Positions 56,680 through 64,000 of a DNA stretch of 64,000 bases are shown one piece after another (within the stretch, counting starts at the first letter, position 1; each line of letters begins with the position of its first letter). Under the pieces are notes generated by a model that was not told the origin of the DNA, made no database searches, and saw only the letters and a list, made by a program, of their open reading frames with translations. The position numbers were made by a program, and so were the translations under genes. The stretch covers positions 43,811,988 through 43,875,987 of the forward strand of contig CM073897.1 in the NCBI GenBank assembly GCA_037176705.1. Reading direction: 5' to 3'. The DNA is from Molossus alvarezi. Lineage: Eukaryota; Chordata; Mammalia; Chiroptera; Molossidae.

Positions 56680-58560
56680 GATTAAAAACAGAACCAACTG
56701 GGGTCTTCTGATTCTGGGAAGACATAACAGACATATTCTTCCCACTATGTACAATTTTAAAACCCTAAACATTATATATAAACAAACATAAGAGAACTCT
56801 GAAAGATGAAGATTGCAGACTGGTTAGGAACTCTGGACCTGAGTAAGTAATGCTACAGTAATAAGTTCCATTCAGTTTCTTTTTGCCTCATATATCCCAG
56901 AGTTAGAACCGAAGAAGCTAGAAACTCAGAAATGCCCCTAGGCACAGACAAGAAAGAAAAGCCCAACTAAAGCCTGTTTTCTCTAGCCAAAGGACCAGGA
57001 AAGAGGCAACTTAGCAAGACAGACAACTTATATAACTGCTATTCTATAGCCAAACACCACAGAAAAAAAACTATGGACTCACCCCTATCCACAGTACAAA
57101 ATGTGATTGAGAGCCTAGACTTTCATCCTCATCAGGCTAAGAAGGCACCCTAAGCTCCTTCTAGGCTACGGTGAAGCAGGCAGGGGCTGGGACTTTCATC
57201 CCCATCAAGCAGTAATGAGATCCCCACTCCCTGCAGTATCATTGGAGACCACATGGGAAACCTGGACTTACATCCTCATGTGGCAACAAAGTGTTCTTCT
57301 CTCTCCCCACTGTGGTGTGTCAGAGGAGATGTATTGGAGTGTCAGAACTTTCACCACTGGCCAGAGTTAACAAGGTCATATAAGTGAGGGGTCAATGGAG
57401 GCCACACGGTGAGAAATAATTAGGCACTTCTGCCCCTCCCAGCCAGGGTGGTATCAGGAAGGCCTAGTTAAAATAAAGGGGGCCCTGGCCGGTTTGGCTC
57501 AGCAGTTAGAGTGTTGGCCTGTGGACCTGAGAGTCCCTGGTTCGGTTCCCGCTAAGGGCACGTATCTCAGTTGCAGTTTGTCCCTGGCCCTGGTTGGGGT
57601 CATGTGGGTGGCAACCACTCCATGTGTTTCTTTCTCTTTCTTCCTCCCTCCCTCTCTCCCTCCTGCTCTATCTGAAGATAAATGCAAAAATGTCTTCAGG
57701 TGTGGATAAAAAAAGGGGGGGGGTTCTACCCCAACCCAGCAGAAATTAGGAGCTCCTTCCCCTACTGTGTGCCAAGAGATGTCTAGGAGGAACCTAGACA
57801 CCTACCATTATTTAGCAGTAATAAGGTAGCACTCAGGGACCTGTGAGACTATAACAAAAAATCTAGCATTCATGTTATTGGTGTCCTGGAAAAAAAGAAG
57901 AAAGAGGGCATAGCTGAAAAAGTACTTGATGATATAATGGCTGAAAACTTTCAAATCTGACCCCCCCCTCAAATAAACAACAACTATTTAAAAAACAACA
58001 ACAACTATAAACCCACAGATTCAAGAAGCTCAAAGTCAAACTCAAAGAAATCCACATCAAGACACACCATAGTTAAACTTCTGAAAAAGAAAGACAAGGA
58101 AAAAATCTTGGAAGCAATGAGAGAAAAAAACACCTTGCCTATACTATAGGGGATAAACAATTTGAATGGCAGAATTTGTTGTCAGAAAACTTGCAGGCTA
58201 GGATGAAGTGGCACACCATTTTTCAAGTTCTGAAAAAAAGGAACTCTCAATCTAGAATGCTATATCCAGTGTAAATACCCTTCAGGAATGAAACAGAAAC
58301 CAAGACAGTCTCAAATGAAGGAAAACTAAGAGGTTATGTCACCAACATATCTACCTTGAAAGGATGGCTAAGAAAGTTTTCTAAACAAAAAGAAAATGAC
58401 TAGAGAAGGAATTTTGGAATACTAGGAAGGAAAGCAAATAAAAATAGTAAAAATATGGGTAAATATAACACATTGTCCTTCTCCTTTGGAGTTTTAGTAT
58501 TATGTTTTATGGTTGGGGCAAAAATCATAATACTGTCTGATGAGGTTATAAATGCATGTA
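56680..58560 (+). mobile_element. Old L1, 5'UTR and ORF1 region, sense orientation
   Basis: The 57850-58400 part matches L1 ORF1 (ATCAAGACACACCATAGTTAAACT, GCAATGAGAGAAAAAAACACC, CTATATCCAGTG), with many frame breaks. The part upstream is 5'UTR-like. A SINE interrupts it at 57482. Confidence 0.7.
57482..57712 (+). mobile_element. VES SINE, type A
   Basis: Head GGCCCTGGCCGGTTTGGCTC, end TCTTCAGGTGTGGATAAAAAAA, then a G9 run at 57713-57723. AAAGGGGG-like flanks. Confidence 0.92.
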
Positions 58561-58588
58561 GAGAAAATAATTAAGATAATATATTTTA

Positions 58589-58812
58589 TTTATTTATTTA
58601 AAAAAATTTTGTTTTCTTTATTGATATTTTAGAGAGGAAGGGAGAGGGAGAAACAGAAACATCAATGAGAGACAACATTGACTGGCCGCCTCCTGCACAC
58701 CCCCCACTGGGGATTGGGCCTGAAACCTGGGCATGTGCCCTGACTGGGAATCAAACTGGCGACCTCTTGGTGCATGGGTTGACACTCAACCACTGAGCCA
58801 CACTGGCTGGGC
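58589..58812 (-). mobile_element. VES SINE, type B
   Basis: Target repeat AAGATAATATATTTTA at 58574-58589 and 58813-58829. Confidence 0.93.
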
Positions 58813-58829
58813 AAGATAATATATTTTAG

Positions 58830-59082
58830 TTTTTGTTTGTTTTTTTAATCCTGACCCAAGGATATTTTTACATTCATCTTCAAATAGAGCGAAAGGGAGA
58901 GAGGGAGGAAGAGAGAGAAACATCAATGTGAGAGAGACACATAGACTGGCTGCCACCCACAGGACACAAACCGGGGCCGGGGACAAACTGCAACCGAGGT
59001 ACGTGCCCTTAGCGGGAACCGAACCCGGGACTCTCTGGACTGCAGGCCGACGCTTTCACCGTTGAGCCAAACCGGCCAGGGC
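58830..59082 (-). mobile_element. VES SINE, type A, in the duplicated target of its neighbour
   Basis: Follows the right-hand copy of the neighbour's target repeat. A third copy, AAGATAAGATATTTTA, follows it at 59083. Confidence 0.93.
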
Positions 59083-59124
59083 AAGATAAGATATTTTAAA
59101 TGGGACAGGTAAAAGGCACCGTTA

Positions 59125-59510
59125 TTGGTTGGATTGTTTCCCCTCAAAAAATTATGTTGAAGTCCTAACCCCAGTACCTCAGAATGTGACCTTATTTAGA
59201 ATCACTGCAGATATAATTAGTTAAGATGAAGTTATACGGGAGTACAGTAGGCTCCTTATACAATATGACTGATGTCCTTATAAAGACATATGAAGATACA
59301 GAGACAAAAGAGAATACCATGTCATGACAAAGACAGACTGAAACTGTGGAAGTAAAAGTCAAGGAATGCCAAAGATTTCCAGCAAACCACTAGAAGCTAT
59401 GAAGAGGTAAAGACGATTCCAATACAGGTTTCAGAGGAAGCATGGCCCCATTGACACCTTGATTTCTGACTTCTAGCCTCCAGAACTATATGATTTGAAG
59501 AGGTATTCTA
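59125..59510 (+). repeat. Old LTR-like interspersed repeat
   Basis: GTTGAAGTCCTAACCCCAGTACCTCAGAATGTGACC… CTGATGTCCTTATAA… TTCTAGCCTCCAGAACTAT is a very common old mammalian repeat pattern (MaLR-like). The exact family is not assigned. Confidence 0.6.
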
Positions 59511-59514
59511 TAGC

Positions 59515-61265
59515 TACAGTAAACAAGAGAGTGTGACACTGGTGAAGAGATAGACACATAGATCAATGCAACAGAATAAAAAAACCCATAAATAGATCCA
59601 CACAAATATACCCAAATAAACTGTGAGAAAGGTAAAAAAGCAATTCAATGGAGAAAGGATGGCCTTTTCAACCAATGATCCTGGAGCAGTTGGGCATCCA
59701 CAGGTAAAAACACAGACCTTGACTACACCTCACATTTTAAACAAAAATAACTCAAAATAAATAATGAACTAAAAATGTGAAATGCAAAACTATACAAAAC
59801 TTCTAGAAAACAACATAGGGGAAAATCTAGGATTTGGCATAGAGTACTTAGACTTAATAATAAAAGCATGATCCATAAAAATAAAAAATTTTTTTGATAA
59901 GTTGGACTTCATCAAAATTAAAAACTTTTATTCTGTGAAAGGCCCTATGAAGAAGATGAAAAAACGAGGTACAAACTGGGAGAAAATATTTGTGAGCCAC
60001 ATTTCTTTTTTTTAATTCTTAACCAAGAATAAGTTTTTACTGATTTTTTTTAGAGCGAGGAGGGTGTGGGGGTTGGGGGAGAGAGAGAGAAAAACATCAG
60101 TGTGAGAGAGAGAGACATCAATCAGTTGCCTTCTGTACGTGCCCTGACTGGGGATCGAACCCAAAATCTGGGTATGTACCCTGACCAGAAATCAAACCCA
60201 CCACCTTTTTTGGTGCACAGACAACGCTTGAACCAACTGAACCACCCAGTTAGGGTGTGAGCCACATATTTGACAAAGGATTTGTATATAAAATATATAA
60301 AGAATGCCCAAAACTGAACTGGAGGGAAAAGAAAGAGAAACAATCCCATTAGAAAATGGGTAAAGACACAAACAGACATTTCACCAAAGATGATATACAG
60401 ATGGCAAATAAGCACATGAAAATATATTCAATATAATTAGACATCAGGAAAACGAGAATGAAAACCGTACTGAGATATCAGTATACACATCTAGAAAGGC
60501 TAAAATAAAAAAACAGTGACAACACCAAATGTTGGCAAGGATGCAGAGAAACTGGGCAACTCATACACTGCTGGTGAGAATGTAAAATGGTAGAGCCACT
60601 CTGGAAAACAGTTTGGCAGTTTTGAGAAAAACTAAATATACAACTACAGTACAACCTAGCAATTCCACTCTGAGCATTTATTCTAGAGAAATAAAAACTT
60701 ATATTTGCACAAAATCATGTAAAAATATTCATAGCAGCTTTACTCATTATAGTAAAAAACTAGAAACAATTCAGGTGTCATTTAACAGGTGAATGGTTAA
60801 ACTATAGTACGTATATCCTATCATGGAACACTGCTCAACAACAGAAAGGAATAAACTACTGATATACACAACAATTTATATTAATCTCCAGTGAGTTATG
60901 CTAAGTGCAAAAGGCCAATCCCAAAGGTGACATATATAATATGATTCCATTTATACAACATTCTTGGAATGAAAAAAAAAAAAAGAAATGAAGGACAGAT
61001 TAATGGTTGCCAGGGGTTAAGAATAGAGGGTAAAGAGATTAGTGGAAAGGAAGTAGATATGACTATTAAAAGTCAACACAGGGATACTGGTGGTGACAGA
61101 ATTGTTCTCTATCTTGACTCTATCAATGCCAAATCCTAGTTATAATATTGTACTATAGTTTTTCAAGGTATTACCATTGGAGGGAATTGGAAAAAGGTAC
61201 CAATTTCTTATAAATGCATATACTTCTACAATTACCTCAACATAAAATTTTAATTTAAAAAAAGA
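59515..61265 (+). mobile_element. Old L1, ORF2 C-terminal part and 3' end, sense orientation
   Basis: Sense L1 text: AAACTGTGAGAAAGG, TTGACTACACCTCACATTTT, GAAAATGGGTAAAGACAC, CACTGCTGGTGAGAATGTAAAATGG, ending at the A-rich GAATAAAAACC (61265). Degenerate and interrupted by one SINE. Confidence 0.8.
60005..60255 (-). mobile_element. Older VES-type SINE
   Basis: Target duplication GTGAGCCACAT at about 59993 and 60257. Diverged copy. Confidence 0.9.
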
Positions 61266-61284
61266 ATAAAAACCATAAGTCATA

Positions 61285-61420
61285 CTATTTATTGAGCACC
61301 TACTGTATGGTCAGGCCCTATGTAAAGTACTCACATAAATATTTCTTATTTAATCTTTATAAACTCTGTAAAGATTATATCCATTTCCTAAATGACATTT
61401 CTAGAACACTGATTCTTTGT
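61285..61420 (-). repeat. MIR SINE relic
   Basis: TTTATTGAGCACCTACTGTATGGTCAGGCCC… TATTTAATCTTTATAA is antisense MIR 3' sequence. Confidence 0.75.
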
Positions 61421-61452
61421 GACAACAGCCTTCCTTAAGAGGTGTTCTTTAG

Positions 61453-61690
61453 CCCTGGCTGGTTTGGCTCAGCGGTTGGAGCATCGGCCTGCGGTACAGA
61501 GACCTGGGTTCGGTTCCCGCTAAGGGCACGTACCTCGGTTGCAGTTTGTCCCCGGCCCTGGTTGGTTGTGCAGGTGGCAGCCACTTGATGTGTCCCTTCT
61601 CATCGATGTTTCTCTCTCTCTCTCTCTCCCTCCCGCTCTATCTGAACAAAAAATGGAAAAATGTCCTCAGGTGAGGATAAAAAAAAAAAA
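61453..61690 (+). mobile_element. VES SINE, type A (young)
   Basis: Near-consensus, target duplication GTGTTCTTTA at 61443-61452 and 61691-61700. It lies about 350 bp from the ACER3 exon at 62039, antisense to the gene. Confidence 0.94.
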
Positions 61691-62038
61691 GTGTTCTTTA
61701 AAAAGCGTTTCTTAGTCAAGTAACTTGAGAAACAAAACTTTTACTCTAGAATTTTAGAAAGCCTGTAATATACTTGTACATCATAAATAAAAGGAGGCCA
61801 TCATATCTAACATTCCTCAAATTTCTTTAATTTTGGAACTATTGTTTTTACATGATGCCTGTTAACTACTTACTTAAAGAACTAGTATTCCTTGTAATTA
61901 TACCATAATAAATGTTGGGTTATAGTTTTCAATCAATATCCTTGCTGGGATTGGGTTTTATGTTTTATTTCAATTTAGTCTACAGATGTACCACCTGAAT
62001 GTACTCTAATCACAGTGTTGATGATTCAGACTACTTAC

Positions 62039-62097
62039 CATGTAACAATATAAATAGATCGAAGTACTAATGTGAAGACCAACATTCCATACATGAC
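62039..62097 (-). CDS. ACER3: ACER3 internal coding exon (residues ~147-166)
   Basis: This 59-nt exon encodes VMYGMLVFTLVLRSIYIVT plus the first two bases of a Trp codon. It starts in phase 0 after the acceptor TTATTTAG and ends ACATG|GTAAGT, a strong donor. The peptide closely matches a membrane segment of alkaline ceramidase 3, a seven-helix Golgi/ER enzyme that hydrolyses unsaturated long-chain ceramides and phytoceramides to sphingoid base and fatty acid. The split codon TG|G joins perfectly to the next exon at 44771. By my recollection of the human gene it would be exon 7 of 11; the numbering is inference. The exon upstream of it lies beyond the right edge. Confidence 0.96.
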
Positions 62098-62429
62098 CTA
62101 AATAAGAAATGAAAAAATGTTAATAAAATCATTATTCTTTGCCAAAGAAAGTATATTTTGCCTACAAAAATAGCCCTCCTAATTAAATGTAAATAATGAT
62201 TATCTTTCATTACACTTTAAAGAACAGAACTTTAAAAATATGTAATTATATAATTAAGAGTCATGCTAACCTTTGAGGAAAAATTAAGAACCTGCTTGTG
62301 AATAACCTGTATCAGAAGTCCTATGTCAGTTTTATTTCTTATGATTATGTAAAATTTTAAATATCTGCTGAAACTGAATACCTAGATCCTTCCCTTTTCT
62401 TCAGCTTCACTTTTAGCAACTGATTCTAA

Positions 62430-62633
62430 CTCCCTTTTTTTTCTTTAGTGATTTTAGAGAGACAAAGGAGAGAAAGAGAAACATCAATGAGAGAGAACAT
62501 CAACTGGCTGCCTTCTGCATGACCCCCACTGAGGATAGGGCCCATAACCTGGACATGTGCCCTGACCGGAAATCGAATCGGCGACCTCTTGGTGCATGGG
62601 TCGATGCTTAACTAGTGAGCCACACTGTCCGGG
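62430..62633 (-). mobile_element. VES SINE, type B
   Basis: CTTTAGTGATTTTAGAGAGACAAAGG end, AGTGTGGCTCACTAGTTAAGC head. CTAA(C/T)T flanks. Confidence 0.9.
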
Positions 62634-62651
62634 CTCTAATTTGTGAGCTAC

Positions 62652-62748
62652 CTTTTTTTTTTTTTTTTTAATTCTCACCCAAGAATATGTTTTTATTGAT
62701 TTTATTTAGAGAGAGGAGGGTGGAAGGTGTGGGGGGAAAGAGAGAGAC
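62652..62748 (-). mobile_element. 5'-truncated VES SINE
   Basis: Only the tail and end part (T18, AATTCTCACCCAAGAATATG, ATTGATTTTATTTAGAGAGAGG) before ordinary sequence resumes. Confidence 0.82.
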
Positions 62749-62759
62749 ATATTTTATAA

Positions 62760-63520
62760 CAGTATAAATATGAACTCTTTTAAACTCTCCTAAATGTTTC
62801 TGCATTCATACATATACATGTCCTCTCTCTGCATTCTTTCTCCCTAGTTTCCAAAGAAAGTGGTGCCCATTTCTTCTTTATGGAAGTTAATCTAATTTGG
62901 GTTCTTTATTCTATGTACATGCTCCCACATCTTCCTAGACTTGACTCCATCAACTAACCTCTTTCTCTTCTACATTGGGCCCTGTGTAAGTACTACTACC
63001 TGGAAAACTGAACCTAGTAGAAAACTTAAACTTTTAAAAGTGTGAAATATTAAATACAAAAGATTGCATAGAATATAAATGTACACTTAACAAATATTTA
63101 TAAAACCAACAGTTGGGAGAGTACCATTCAGGTCAAGAAATGAATCTTGGTCAATACCCAGAAGTGCTGCATGTGCCTCTTCCCAGTCTAATTCTCTCCT
63201 CTCCTCCTTACAGGAAAACATTTTCCTGACTTTTATAATAAACATTTTCTTGCTTTTCTCTACATATTTACTAACATAAACTTGTCTCCTAAATATGCAT
63301 TCATAAATAATATTTGTTTGAATTTCAGTTGAATTTGAATTTACAATAGAATATTGTACACATTTGTTTTTGTCTTTTTAAAATTCAGTTACTTTGTATA
63401 TGTAGCCTTAGTTCACTCATTTTTGATGTTATATACTGTTTAGTTGGATAAAAATGCGACAATTTACCCAATTTTGTGTTGACAGACATCTTTAGGTTAT
63501 TACCAGTTTTACTGCTATGA
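62760..63520 (-). repeat. Intronic sequence, partly old L1 3'-end relic
   Basis: From about 63060 antisense L1 text (TAAATGTACACTTAACAAAT, CATTCAGGTCAAGAAATG, GACATCTTTAGGTTATTACC) is clear. 62760-63050 looks unique and has no exon signal, so the next upstream ACER3 exon is beyond the window. Confidence 0.5.
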
Positions 63521-63523
63521 ACA

Positions 63524-64000
63524 TTTTTTTTTTTTCCAAATCTTTATTGTTGGATGTAAAATGTATTACAGATGTTCCACATTTTTCCCCCATTGACCCC
63601 CTCCTCCCCCCTCCCGCCCCCCTCCCACCTTTTCCCACATTATTGTCTGTGTCCATTGGTTATGTATATAAGTTCTTTGGTTTATTTCTTCCCACCCTCC
63701 CAACCCCTTTCCCTTTGAGGTTTGTCAGTCTAGCAATGAATTTGTGCTTCTTAATCCCTTCACCTTTTTCACCCATTCCCCCAATCCCCTTCCCAACTGG
63801 CAACCACCAAAATGTTCTCTGTATCTATGAGAATGTTTCTGTTCTTCCTGTTCATTTTGTTTGTAGATTCCATTGTTGATAGATATGCATTCATTGCCAT
63901 TTTGTTTGTTCATACATTTTATCTTTTTCTTCAAAAAGACCCTTCATCATTTCATATAATAATGGTTTGGTGGTGATGAACTCCTTTAACTTTTTCTTGT
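63524..64000 (-). mobile_element. HAL1, 3' part, continues past the window
   Basis: T-run (tail) at 63525-63536, then the HAL1 3'UTR in antisense, then the ORF1 C-terminus. It has the same stop-to-3'UTR junction as the copy at 1-1330. Confidence 0.9.
63891..64000 (-). CDS. HAL1 ORF1p C-terminal end (partial, frame intact here)
   Basis: In antisense the segment ends …KEFITTKPLLYEMMKG, then about 16 residues, then KWQ and TGA at 63893-63891, matching the intact ORF at 12-965. No break is seen in the visible 36 codons. The rest lies to the right of the window. Confidence 0.75.
   Translation of the reverse strand, partial: KKKLKEFITTKPLLYEMMKGLFEEKDKMYEQTKWQ

Noticed and set aside
1918..61690. 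tRNA gene-like A and B boxes at many sites
   Set aside because: All sit in SINE heads followed by SINE bodies and tails. None has a complete cloverleaf with a matching acceptor stem ending at the tRNA 3' end.
62098..64000. Search for the next upstream ACER3 exon (ending …PIFHQ)
   Set aside because: No matching reading frame with a donor site was found on the minus strand, so it lies outside the window.

Overview
This is a nuclear genome window from a bat, most likely of the suborder Yangochiroptera. The evidence is the more than 40 copies of tRNA-derived VES-type SINEs, in two main forms. Type A carries a head like GGTTTGGCTCAGCGGTTAGAGC, the core GTCCCCGGCCCTGGTTGG, and a TCCTCGGGTGAGGAT end. 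Type B carries ACCAAGAGGTC, CCCCCACTGGGG and an AATCAATAAAG-like end. There are also several young HAL1 ('half-L1') retrotransposons. No prokaryotic or viral gene organisation is present.

The only host protein-coding gene I can support is ACER3 (alkaline ceramidase 3), on the minus strand. Five consecutive coding exons lie at 62097-62039, 44771-44670, 42615-42511, 23116-23071 and 22554-22501. They splice in phase with canonical GT/AG sites and encode the last 121 residues, ending at a TGA at 22503-22501. From my memory of the human protein (267 aa) these are residues 147-267. The zinc-ligand motif HAWWH falls exactly on H217 and H221, so there are no indels in this part. The N-terminal exons lie to the right of the window. 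A long AT-rich, SINE-poor 3'UTR extends leftward from 22500; its end is uncertain.

Layout. 1-1330: HAL1 with an intact ORF1. 1331-12150: downstream intergenic sequence with SINEs, MIR/L2-like relics, a candidate CTCF motif (2554-2568), an LTR-like segment (about 6830-7375) and a retrocopied chimeric RNA (10364-10860). 12150-16100: AT-rich sequence with a duplicated 85-bp segment and a solitary LTR (about 14.8-15.7 kb). 16100-22554: putative ACER3 3'UTR and last coding exon. 23117-42510: a 19.4-kb intron holding a 3.3-kb HAL1 (23783-27093), inserted into the tail of a full-span L1 that has lost its reverse-transcriptase core (27113-about 32365). 42616-44669: a 2-kb intron. 44772-62038: a 17.3-kb intron with an old L1 (about 45.2-48.2 kb), a complete HAL1 with target-site duplications (48907-51063), and old L1 pieces in both orientations. 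62098-64000: the start of the next upstream intron, ending in another HAL1 3' part.

Apart from ACER3, almost everything recognisable is retrotransposon history: L1 machinery mobilised its own copies, HAL1, VES SINEs and at least one unrelated RNA. Many insertions are dated relative to one another by nesting and by perfect target-site duplications. I did not find a new enzyme system. The most unusual items are the intact HAL1 ORF, the retrocopied chimeric RNA, the head-only SINE, and the serial insertions into one target site.
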